This document shows positions 1-8,165 of a stretch of DNA of 42,725 nucleotides, one piece after another; position 1 is the first letter of the stretch; the number at the start of each line of letters is the position of its first letter. A program made the position numbers and the translations under genes. Location: contig JALLBK010000444.1 of assembly GCA_036940085.1 (NCBI GenBank), positions 1-42,725 of the forward strand. The letters run 5' to 3'. Origin of the DNA: Discostella pseudostelligera. Lineage: Eukaryota > Bacillariophyta > Thalassiosirophyceae > Thalassiosirales > Thalassiosiraceae. The notes under the pieces were generated by a model. The model had not been told where the DNA came from, searched no databases, and was given only the letters and a program-made list of their open reading frames with translations.

Positions 1-1093
1 CACCATTATTAACTGTATTCGTTGAATTGCGCTCCGTCCCTCTCTTTCTAATACGCATAAGTTCTGCGGCTTCTGTGGCTGCATCGACCAATACGCTCCA
101 TGCATCTTCTTTCTTCCCACCATCGTGAATGGGAATACGATCAGCGACATTATTTTCGCGTCGATGACCACTGGTAGAACAACTTCTACCATAGCAAGAA
201 CGACCACCATGAAGGTACATGTGTAGATGGGAGGCGGCCACGGCTGCCATTAACATAGCTAGCGATGTATCCTTCAATGCCTTCGATATGGATTTGTGAT
301 GTAATGAATGGATAATATTATGGTCACTTGTTCGCTGTCGCTTGTGTTTTTGACTAATTGCAGGGTTGTGCACACGCTCTGCTACTCTTTCTTCCAATGC
401 TTCACCTCCACTCAATGAAAATTCCACACCACATGATTCAATTAATGATGCTGCCGCCCCGAGAAGTGAATTTCGGTAGATTCTATTTGTTGAAAGTGCC
501 TCCTCCCACAGTAAGAGAAGGTCGGAATGTGAAGTGGAAGACATTTGTCTGCTTGTCATTGCGCGATAATTGGATGATAATACCGAGACCTCTTTTGGTA
601 ATAAATCTCCCACTGCAGATGGGTAAGAGGATTCTGATGTTGCCGCTGTTGATTCTGCTGACGATTGTAAGGCTCGTCGAAATTGGACCATGGCCACATC
701 CGCATGCCGAGCCAGCAATGGCAGCGCCATGAGTTCTACCCTCTTGTTTGGCCGATGACGTGGTCGATGAGTATGTAGCCGATCGTCAACATCATCAGCG
801 GCTATGATGATTGCATCTTCATTATTGTTGCCGTCGCTGTCCACAGACGCCGACGTCGACGGAAAGCTATTAGATGGAGGTGGCACACACACTGTCAATT
901 TGCGCCGCTCATATTCCCAAAGTTGATGACACCGTTGCAGTTCAGCTAATGATTGGTGATACCGTCCAGATTGGTAGTGATGAGCTGCTACCGCCGCCGC
1001 CGATGCTGCGGCTGTGGTGTCGAAAGTTGTCTCGCTCTCCATTTTCATAGATACCATAGTAGACGACGAAGAAGCGGCGGATTTCATTGTCAT
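1..1093 (-). CDS. Hypothetical protein, 3' end cut by the window edge
   Basis: An uninterrupted minus-strand frame runs from about 1093 to base 2 with no stop, about 364 codons, and leaves the window on the left, so the C-terminus is missing. I do not recognise the family. The N-terminal part is Ala/Ser-rich, then comes a helical stretch around residues 35-60 (a pattern HHYQSGRYHQSLAEL that resembles one tetratricopeptide-like helix pair), a polar Asn/Asp-rich insertion, and further helical stretches with Leu/Ala repeats. The start is uncertain: ATGs lie in frame at 1141, 1123, 1093, 1087, 1057, 1048 and 1042. I chose 1093 because it has A at -3 and lies just inside the short CATCGTC repeats. 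It is divergent from the secreted gene at 1626. Confidence 0.6.
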   Translation of the reverse strand, partial: MTMKSAASSSSTMVSMKMESETTFDTTAAASAAAVAAHHYQSGRYHQSLAELQRCHQLWEYERRKLTVCVPPPSNSFPSTSASVDSDGNNNEDAIIIAADDVDDRLHTHRPRHRPNKRVELMALPLLARHADVAMVQFRRALQSSAESTAATSESSYPSAVGDLLPKEVSVLSSNYRAMTSRQMSSTSHSDLLLLWEEALSTNRIYRNSLLGAAASLIESCGVEFSLSGGEALEERVAERVHNPAISQKHKRQRTSDHNIIHSLHHKSISKALKDTSLAMLMAAVAASHLHMYLHGGRSCYGRSCSTSGHRRENNVADRIPIHDGGKKEDAWSVLVDAATEAAELMRIRKRGTERNSTNTVNNG

Positions 1094-1625
1094 TGTCCAG
1101 TGTCTAGAAGAGATAGAGTCCATCGATCGTCCATCGTCCATCGTCCATCGTCCCAAGCCGACCGACGACAGAGCGAGGCGATAGGCGTTGGTATGTTGGT
1201 ATGGTACGTAGAGAAGGTAGGTAAGTATGGGTGGAATATGGAGATGGCGATACATAGGCGATAGGCAGATGGCGATAATAGGCGATAGGTAGATGGCGAT
1301 ACATAGGCGATAGGTTCATGGCGATAAAGTACCAAAGGTCAATGTGCGAGCACCTGCGAGCTCTCATGTCTCATGGGTATCGTATGAAGGCACAGAATCG
1401 AGGCTCAACGGTAGATTAGCGAGTACTCCTACAAAACGGGAGACTACTAACGGAGACTAACGGCAATGAAATGAGAAGGAATCAGAAGAAAGTGAAGAAT
1501 GATGTCATCAAAGCGAGGGTAAGGCATAAAACACCAGGATCAGGATCAAAATGACGAAGCTCATAACATATTGATCTGACATCGAAGTAGAACGAGATAA
1601 GAACCATCACTTAGTATTGCTCACC
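1094..1625. other. Divergent intergenic region with short repeats
   Basis: This region lies between the divergent starts of the edge gene and the secreted protein. It holds a run of four CCATCGTC-type units at about 1119-1153 and a GATGGCGATA tandem repeat at 1241-1329. I see no RNA gene and no E2F-like element here. Three overlapping minus-strand frames cross the repeats but have repeat-derived, low-complexity translations. Confidence 0.6.
1241..1329. repeat. Tandem repeat, unit about 25 bp
   Basis: Three near-perfect units of AGATGGCGATACATAGGCGA followed by TAGGC/T stand head to tail, plus a degenerate fourth (TCATGGCGATAAAG). The middle copy lacks one base. The array sits in the divergent promoter region, so it could vary in copy number between strains. 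Confidence 0.8.
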
Positions 1626-2987
1626 ATGAAGACCTCATTCTACTTTTCCATTCTATCCTCCCTCGCGTTGACCACCACTGTGTCGTTGGCTCAAGCTCAA
1701 GAACAAGCATCCAACACTATTTCTAAACCATCATCCCTCTTGCGGACAACAAACCAGAATGGTGCCAACGCAGCTGCACAATCAAGGAACGCCATCTCTG
1801 AAACATCATCGACGTTGACGCAATCACGAAACCTGAAAGGTGCCAACAGCAAGGCACAGAAGGAGCTCGTTCCCTCTCCCGGCTTGCTGTGGGGGTATCA
1901 ATACCTGCAGAATTCAGATTTTGGAATCTCTGATCCCTCCAGATACAACATTGATCTCTCCCTTGAGGTAGTCAATCCAGCCACTACTGCTGCCTTCGTG
2001 AGTGCAAGAAAGCGGTGGATGGAGATCATTACCGGTGATGTATTGGATATTAATGTACCTTCTACACTAGAGGATAGTGGAAAGGTTGAATCTGATGTTG
2101 ATGCATGTGACAACATGTTGCCCGAGGTCATTGATGATGTACATATCTGTGGCAAAGAGATTGAAATTGATGGTGAGGGAGGTGACTCCGGCAACATTCT
2201 TGGCTTTTTTTCCATTAATTTGGCTAGAATTCCAGCCACCTACCCAGATAATAGGTTTGCATATCAAACCATTGCTGGGAATATCCAATTCGATACATTT
2301 GATGCTAATAAGTTAATCAAGAAAGGACTGTGGGATGAGCTCCTTCTGCGTGTGATGGGCTTTGTTATTGGGTATGGTCTTCTTGTTCCGTCCGGGGTGA
2401 TCAAATCAGTGTGTTATTTTGGTTGCACTATTTCTCCATATAACGGAACAAATGGCAATGAAATTTGGAGTGAGGATTGGGGATGTTTAACAGAAACTCC
2501 TCCTCTTGTCAGCGATTTTACTCCTACTAACTTCTGGTTCCCTACTGCTTTTTGGGATGCAAGTTGCCTTGCGAATGAGCTCATGGCAGTACATTCAGGG
2601 CCCTTCTTCCCTGATCAAGATTCTCCAAGCCCCAAAGCCAAGATTTCGAAACTCACTATAGCCGCATTGGAGGATTTGGGTTTCGAAGTCGACTACGACG
2701 CAGCCGATGATTATGATGGTTCTGACACTACTTGCTGCTCCACGCCACCAACGACGGCAACAACAACTGCCAACGTAACTGCTCTGGCATCCGATCATGA
2801 GAATCCTTCCTTGTCAGATAAGGCAAGGGAGTATGCAACTTCGCATGGTCTAGAACTTTTGAGGAAAAGGAACAATAACCGTTCTAACCAGCAAAACATA
2901 GAAGGAGGTCAACAGGTCAAGGAAATGGTTACTGTCATGATCGAAGAGAATGGGCACATCTACAATGTAGCAGTGAGCAGTGAGTGA
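1626..2987 (+). CDS. Secreted leishmanolysin-like protein, predicted catalytically inactive
   Basis: A 453-residue protein starting at the ATG at 1626 (context CACCATGA); an upstream in-frame TTG was ignored. Residues 1-25 form a signal peptide ending near AQA|QE. From about residue 95 the protein matches leishmanolysin-like (M8-type) metalloproteases: a SARKRWMEIITGD segment, a DGEGG turn, an IAGNIQFD strand, and near the C-terminus a LTIAALEDLGFEVDY block that is typical of this family. The zinc site is lost. Where active members have HExxH followed by GxG, this protein reads RVMGF (residues 242-246). The position of the likely third ligand, normally H before W in the block preceding NELM, is F309. 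It is therefore probably a secreted pseudoenzyme with a binding or inhibitory role. The tail after residue 370 is Thr/Asn-rich and probably disordered. Confidence 0.8.
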   Translation: MKTSFYFSILSSLALTTTVSLAQAQEQASNTISKPSSLLRTTNQNGANAAAQSRNAISETSSTLTQSRNLKGANSKAQKELVPSPGLLWGYQYLQNSDFGISDPSRYNIDLSLEVVNPATTAAFVSARKRWMEIITGDVLDINVPSTLEDSGKVESDVDACDNMLPEVIDDVHICGKEIEIDGEGGDSGNILGFFSINLARIPATYPDNRFAYQTIAGNIQFDTFDANKLIKKGLWDELLLRVMGFVIGYGLLVPSGVIKSVCYFGCTISPYNGTNGNEIWSEDWGCLTETPPLVSDFTPTNFWFPTAFWDASCLANELMAVHSGPFFPDQDSPSPKAKISKLTIAALEDLGFEVDYDAADDYDGSDTTCCSTPPTTATTTANVTALASDHENPSLSDKAREYATSHGLELLRKRNNNRSNQQNIEGGQQVKEMVTVMIEENGHIYNVAVSSE

Positions 2988-3135
2988 TTGCCCCATTAGT
3001 TAATGATATGAGTTACGGTGCCTCCAAGACAAGACAAGACAAGATGAAGAGGAAACTCAAGATGCCTAATCTGTACAGAGAAGTTCATAAGAGACCATTA
3101 TTGCGGGAGAGGGTTTTGAAAGAGATGGTAAATTA

Positions 3136-3280
3136 TTGCACTCGGAGATGAGTAAGGAGATACACTCCAAAGCGTGAATAACACTGCACTCGGAACTTGG
3201 AGACGACTACGGAGATACACTCCAAATTTCATTCAAATTGCACTCGGAGCCAAGCAACGAGTAAGGAGATACACTCCAAT
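3136..3280. repeat. Three-copy tandem repeat, unit about 50 bp
   Basis: Three units begin at 3136, 3185 and 3238. Each starts with TGCACTCGGAG (A in unit 2) and ends with GGAGATACACTCCAA, separated by a variable 8-14 bp. They lie in the 418-bp gap between the 3' ends of two convergent genes. TTGGAGTG and CACTCGGA-type ends give weak dyad symmetry. I see no gene in the rest of the gap. Confidence 0.8.
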
Positions 3281-3405
3281 AATGATAAAATAAGTGCTCG
3301 TCAAATCCGAATTAGTGAACATCCCAACGCGCACCTCTTGATTTGTGGGTGACTGTGAAGGGCGTAGCGTCCTTTCTCGGATTACATCCTATTAATACTC
3401 ATCCA

Positions 3406-5124
3406 TCATCGATCACTTCTCATACTCGTACAATGCCCCTCTCGGTATCCAATCAGAGAATCCACCCCAACCGAACACAGTCGTTCGGCAACACAAAATC
3501 TGGATTGAGAATAGTCATGGTGACCCAACAAACCCGTCTCGTTCCTAAAAGTGCACGGAAATACCAAACCCATCACGAAACAATAATGCTCCATCAACAA
3601 CACAAATTCTTCAAGCTCATCGAGCATTTCGCATCGTGCGGCAACTCTACGTTCCTCATCTGAAATCACACCATAATTGTAGGCAGACATCATATCACAT
3701 CCAACGGCAATATCAAACCCACCAGAATGCACAAGCCGCGACAGTTGATCCGATAATGTCCGTGTCCCCTCGAGACCTAATAGGAGGTGCCAATATTTAC
3801 TTTCGCTGTCATTGTCAAGTACTTGGGACGTACCATTTTTTCTTTCATCGACCACTCCTCTATCCTCACCACGTACTGCTGATGTTATTCCCGCCTTATG
3901 CAAATTGTCAATCATCGTTCTGCCAAAGCGATCATGGGAAGGTATCGGATCATACACCGCGAGCGCCACAAACGATGATGATGACGTTGATGCTGATGTC
4001 GTCGACGAACTGCCAATACTATCACATGGACTCTCGGCAATGCACCGTAACAACTCCCGTATCGAACATTCCGGAAGGTACATCAAAACACACTCTAACA
4101 CAAATAATGTAGGACATGATTTGTCGTATCCGTGATTTGGTCGAGATAGTTTCTCAAATAGTTGGGAGGGATCGGAACGCAAATCATGTCCGATGAGATG
4201 ATAATTGGCCAAGGCTGTTGGTGACGGTTGTTGTTTTGAATTACTTTCCACTTTCTCCCTATTGATATTGATCTTCGTCGGCGGTGAAATGTTAATTGCA
4301 TACGAAGCATCATCGTCGATTCTATCGTTGTCATTCTTGGCATCATGATTATGATCATGCACGGCATTGTATCGATAGGTATATCCATGGGGTAACAAAC
4401 AGTTCGGTAACCAGTCTCGTGCTTTTTGTGACATGACCGATGGATGGTCTACCTCGTACCATCGAACGTTATCCTTCATCACGTTGCTGTTGCTACTGCC
4501 ACCAACTTGATGTTTTGTCGCATCTTCTTCCTTCTCCTCTAATGATTTCATTTTGTCTCCATACATGTAACGCAAATAGTTCGTATCCCTCCCAGATCCC
4601 AATATTACAATCTGTCTTTGTTGATGATGATGACGGTTATTCGTTCCATCGTCGTCAGTATGATTCCCCTCCGATTTTTCTGCCGGTGAAAATGTAAGGG
4701 AGAGGAACGCATCAATTGCCCGCTCAATGGCCTTGACACGTGCATGTGTGCCCCTTCGTATGATGGGCTCGATGGTGTAATCGGCGCCAGGGCTGCCTCC
4801 CCTACCACAACCAGCATGGCTGCCACCGCCACCGCAGCATCCGCCTCTACCAATTCTACCAACTCCACCAGAGGAAGCAGATGCTGCTGTAGACGAAGAA
4901 GATGAATTCAGCCCACGTGCACCACACGCCATTGCTTGTAAAAATGGATCCTGATAATATCCATATTCGACACAGGATAGTTTGGACAGGATGGCAGTAT
5001 CGGCGGTGGAGATTACCGATTGAGTGAAGTAGTTGTCGTCGGTGCCGCCGCAGTTGTTGTTGTTGCTTCTACGGCTCCCTTTGTTGCTTCCAGTGGTGGT
5101 AGTGTTACTCATGGTCATTATCAT
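3406..5124 (-). CDS. LCMT1: Leucine carboxyl methyltransferase (PP2A catalytic-subunit methyltransferase)
   Basis: A 572-residue intronless gene. Enzymes of this family use S-adenosylmethionine to methylate the C-terminal Leu carboxylate of the PP2A catalytic subunit in the cytosol, which controls B-subunit recruitment. Visible signatures, in order: an N-terminal block ending in SCVEYGYYQDPF, the IIRRGTHARVKAIE segment, the SAM-binding loop VILGSGRDTNYLRY, an acidic strand WYEVDHP, GHDLRSD (adenine-binding Asp), the LFVLECVLMYLPE strand, a YDPIPSHDRFGRTMIDNL block, and a C-terminal DMMSAYNYGV with LDELEEFVLLMEHYC, as in LCMT1/PPM1. It is longer than the roughly 330 residues of human LCMT1 because of Ser/Gly/Asn-rich insertions near residues 1-30, 75-110, 160-205 and 270-300. 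The start could be any of the first three Met. Confidence 0.9.
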   Translation of the reverse strand: MIMTMSNTTTTGSNKGSRRSNNNNCGGTDDNYFTQSVISTADTAILSKLSCVEYGYYQDPFLQAMACGARGLNSSSSSTAASASSGGVGRIGRGGCCGGGGSHAGCGRGGSPGADYTIEPIIRRGTHARVKAIERAIDAFLSLTFSPAEKSEGNHTDDDGTNNRHHHQQRQIVILGSGRDTNYLRYMYGDKMKSLEEKEEDATKHQVGGSSNSNVMKDNVRWYEVDHPSVMSQKARDWLPNCLLPHGYTYRYNAVHDHNHDAKNDNDRIDDDASYAINISPPTKININREKVESNSKQQPSPTALANYHLIGHDLRSDPSQLFEKLSRPNHGYDKSCPTLFVLECVLMYLPECSIRELLRCIAESPCDSIGSSSTTSASTSSSSFVALAVYDPIPSHDRFGRTMIDNLHKAGITSAVRGEDRGVVDERKNGTSQVLDNDSESKYWHLLLGLEGTRTLSDQLSRLVHSGGFDIAVGCDMMSAYNYGVISDEERRVAARCEMLDELEEFVLLMEHYCFVMGLVFPCTFRNETGLLGHHDYSQSRFCVAERLCSVGVDSLIGYREGHCTSMRSDR

Positions 5125-5776
5125 CTACTATCTCCAGTGTTCACGAGGCGGGACGAATTATGTGGTCCTCCATCTCCTTTCTCCATGGTCCGTCGGCAGC
5201 CGGCAGCCGGCCGGCGAGGGGGGATGTTTTGCCGCGGCTGGGCACGCGGAGAACAAAGCTTTCTTCTTTTTTAAAATAAGTTGTAAATGATCCTCAGTAA
5301 TGTAGATATTCTGTTTTCTCACATTTAAATTTTTGATTTTCGAAATTTCCGCTGTATGACTCTACGTCGGAATTTGTAATTCAAAAATGTCTCTATGAGT
5401 TCCTAAACACGTCGATTTAAATTCGGATTTTCATACTAGTTCCGATATATGTAGTATTTAAAATGGCGCGCCTGATTAAGCTATTGCAACAAGGATGGAG
5501 GACGTGACGGCGACGACGATGAACGATGGCAATCCATAATCCATGGCGATGGTACCATATCAAGGTAGAAGATCTGACGGAGCAAGATGGAACACTCATC
5601 TTAAAAGGGCAATGACCAAGGACCTTGATGTCGCTGCTGCCGTTTGCTAAGTCTAAGCTGGCATTCTAATTCATTGCCACGCTCGTCGATCTCTCTTCCG
5701 GCAGTTTCTTCAGCTGGAGTGCCAAGAAATCATAATTCATAATCAACATCGACATCATCATGGGCACACTCATATA
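5125..5776. other. Divergent intergenic region
   Basis: This 652-bp spacer is shared by the LCMT1-like gene (-) and the hydroxylase-glycosyltransferase gene (+). It includes an AT-rich block at about 5280-5470 and one TGGCGCGCC site at about 5464 that only partly resembles the E2F-like element seen elsewhere. No convincing open frame or RNA gene was seen. Confidence 0.5.
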
Positions 5777-8038
5777 ATGACTCCATCGACAATTATTCAA
5801 GGCTGGACGCCCAAAACTGACTTTCTCCTGCTATGCCCAATCGCATCATCGCAAACGAACGAGCGCCACGTCAATGGCAACCATCAACATAGCGGATATG
5901 ATATCATCGATCATGCCTTTGGCAAAATCTTTCCCGCGTCACTACTACATGAATTACAAAGTAATGGTTGGATTGACGATCCCAGCCGTGGCATTATTGG
6001 TAGTAGATTGAGCCCCGCACGGACGAAGACGGATGTCGATTTGGCGGGTTTGCTGCAGACCTTTGGCTCAACTACTTCCATGTTCGATGATAATAATGAA
6101 AGTGGTATTAGGGGGGATCTATCGGCATTCATATCTCGTCATGAACGAATGAAATTTTCGTTTCCAATGCAATATCCTTATCTTCACAAACTTGTCAGCA
6201 GTATCGAACATTCCGTCTGCAGCCGCATTGGGAAACAAACAATACTCGACAATGAATCTTTTCCCAGCAAAACCAATACAACATACTTTGAAATTGATAC
6301 AAACTTGACATCAGTTCAAATTGCCAAGTATGTCGGAGATGGTAAGGCGGGATATACTCGTCATTGCGATCGAGGAGCAGTTTGTCTAAATGAATTATCA
6401 AATAGCAGCAAAATGGAGTATTCGAATGGGAGCGCAATGGAGCGAATATTGACGTGTGTCTATTATGTAACGCCAGATTGGGATCAAGAGTTAGATGGTG
6501 GTGCATTGCGAATGTTTTCACCGAATATTAGAGATGATTCAATCGCCAATAATGTCGACCAGGATTCGTACTTTGATGTTTTTCCATATGCAGATCGGTT
6601 GGTTGTATTCCGGTCAGATATCATTGAGCATCAGGTCTTACCGAGTTTACGTCGTGATAGAATCGCCATTACTGTTTGGCTTTATGGAAAGGTTGTTCAT
6701 TCAGGACCAAACACAGAAGCGGTGATGTCATCTTCTGACGAATTGGATTTGCAACCATCGGTACTTTATTCTAACTGCCTTCCCAAGGAGACTGAATCTA
6801 GCCTTCCTCCGCCATTGCCAGTAGCATCGCACACAACATCATGCGAGGATCAGGTCCAATATAAGTCAATCTTTGTTGCCATTCCATCATACCGTGATGT
6901 AGAAACGTGGACGACGATCAAATCATTAGTTGAGATGTCATGTTGTCCGGAAAGGATTTACATTGGAGTTATTTTTCAGGTGGATACGGCGTCAGAAGAG
7001 GAAACCAAACGTTTCACAACAGCAGTCGGTAGTGGGGTGACGGTCCAATCATCTCGTTGGAATGAGGCAACAAATTTTCGATCGATCGTGATGGACTACA
7101 GGCATGCTACCGGTACGTATTGTTGTTGCCATATGAATATCTCTTCATTTGTCATTGAAGTAATTCTCATTTCTGCTGAATACAAATATGTTGATCGCTC
7201 AGGTCCTTGCTATGCTCGACACCTGGCTCAAACCTTGCATCGTGGAGAAGACTATGCATTGCAAATCGACTCGCATATGCGCTTCCGACCTGGTTGGGAT
7301 GAGTATCTGATTCAACAATTGAATAAGACAAAGAGCCCTGAGAAAGCAGTTCTAACGACATATCCACCAGGGTATGATCCGCTACATGGTCCAGGACCCA
7401 TGGCAGAAACTCGAGCAACCATTTTGGTTCCATGGAAGTTTGAGGATGGAATCTTACGACAAAAAGGAAGGTTGCTTGAGCATGATTACAAGCACGCTTT
7501 GCCCAACGACAACATACCATGCCTACTCTATGCGGGAGGGTTCAATTTTTTCCACTCGTCCATTCTGGAGACCTGTCCGTATGATTCCAAACTTCATGGG
7601 CTGTTTTTTGGTGAGGAGATTTCCATGGCGGTAAGACTCTACACTCATGGGATCGATCTCTACGCACCACCTCAAACGGTCTGTTATCACTTGTGGAAAC
7701 GCAATTCATTGAGAATCAGAGTGGAGAACGACCCGTACAGAGTAAAACGGAAAGAACTGTCGTTGGAGGTTGTCCGTAGGCAACTTGTAGGACTGGGCGA
7801 AGGTATCGGGAATGTGAGATCCGTTGAGCAGTTCACTAAGGCGCTTGGTGTTGACTTTGATAACCAAACTCTGGGTAAAGGTTGTGAAGATTCTGGGTTG
7901 CACTCAACTGCATTCGTTTCCTCGTTATTATCAGGTAGTAAGATAGAGAATAATTCGGAAGACGGTACAGAAGCGAGAACCAGTGACGAAATGAGGTCTG
8001 TTTTGACATTTGTGAGCCGATTCATAAGCGAAACTTGA
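5777..8038 (+). CDS. Fusion of prolyl 4-hydroxylase and GT60 hydroxyproline GlcNAc-transferase (Skp1-modifying type)
   Basis: Two exons, 5777-7112 and 7203-8038, encode 723 residues. The 90-nt intron 7113-7202 (GTACGT...CTCAG) is in phase and has no stop. Removing it restores the family motif YRHATGPCYAR. Residues about 40-305 are a 2-oxoglutarate/Fe(II) prolyl 4-hydroxylase: HCD at 196-198 and H285 bind iron, R295 would bind 2-oxoglutarate, with the flanking TCVYYVTPDWD and GGALRMF blocks. Residues about 365-630 form a GT60 domain: FVAIPSYRDVETWTTIKSL at its start, a DSH metal motif at 468-470, and YAGGFNFFHSS and FFGEEISMAVRLYTHG near its end. In Dictyostelium and Toxoplasma the equivalent enzymes, PhyA and Gnt1, are separate and hydroxylate and then glycosylate a Skp1 proline in SCF E3 ligases, giving oxygen sensing. 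No signal peptide is visible, which fits a cytoplasmic role. The Skp1 substrate is inferred from the family. Confidence 0.88.
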   Translation: MTPSTIIQGWTPKTDFLLLCPIASSQTNERHVNGNHQHSGYDIIDHAFGKIFPASLLHELQSNGWIDDPSRGIIGSRLSPARTKTDVDLAGLLQTFGSTTSMFDDNNESGIRGDLSAFISRHERMKFSFPMQYPYLHKLVSSIEHSVCSRIGKQTILDNESFPSKTNTTYFEIDTNLTSVQIAKYVGDGKAGYTRHCDRGAVCLNELSNSSKMEYSNGSAMERILTCVYYVTPDWDQELDGGALRMFSPNIRDDSIANNVDQDSYFDVFPYADRLVVFRSDIIEHQVLPSLRRDRIAITVWLYGKVVHSGPNTEAVMSSSDELDLQPSVLYSNCLPKETESSLPPPLPVASHTTSCEDQVQYKSIFVAIPSYRDVETWTTIKSLVEMSCCPERIYIGVIFQVDTASEEETKRFTTAVGSGVTVQSSRWNEATNFRSIVMDYRHATGTYCCCHMNISSFVIEVILISAEYKYVDRSGPCYARHLAQTLHRGEDYALQIDSHMRFRPGWDEYLIQQLNKTKSPEKAVLTTYPPGYDPLHGPGPMAETRATILVPWKFEDGILRQKGRLLEHDYKHALPNDNIPCLLYAGGFNFFHSSILETCPYDSKLHGLFFGEEISMAVRLYTHGIDLYAPPQTVCYHLWKRNSLRIRVENDPYRVKRKELSLEVVRRQLVGLGEGIGNVRSVEQFTKALGVDFDNQTLGKGCEDSGLHSTAFVSSLLSGSKIENNSEDGTEARTSDEMRSVLTFVSRFISET
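7113..7202 (+). other. In-frame, stop-free 90-nt intron
   Basis: The donor is G|GTACGT and the acceptor CTCAG|GTCC. The length is divisible by three and the 30 encoded codons have no stop, so simple gene prediction reads through it. The retained peptide is hydrophobic and Cys-rich and interrupts a conserved GT60 block. Confidence 0.85.
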
Positions 8039-8165
8039 CATGATATTTATCAAGCTTGTTCTACAAATGCATATAGATTCAGTAATGCTTATGGCTTTCA
8101 CCTAATTGGATAGTCAGCGGGGAAAAGTAAGCAGCGTGTGCTATCTAATTACAAGTGCTATCTAA

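Noticed and set aside
358..732. A 124-codon plus-strand frame
   Set aside because: Antisense to the long open frame of the edge-truncated gene.
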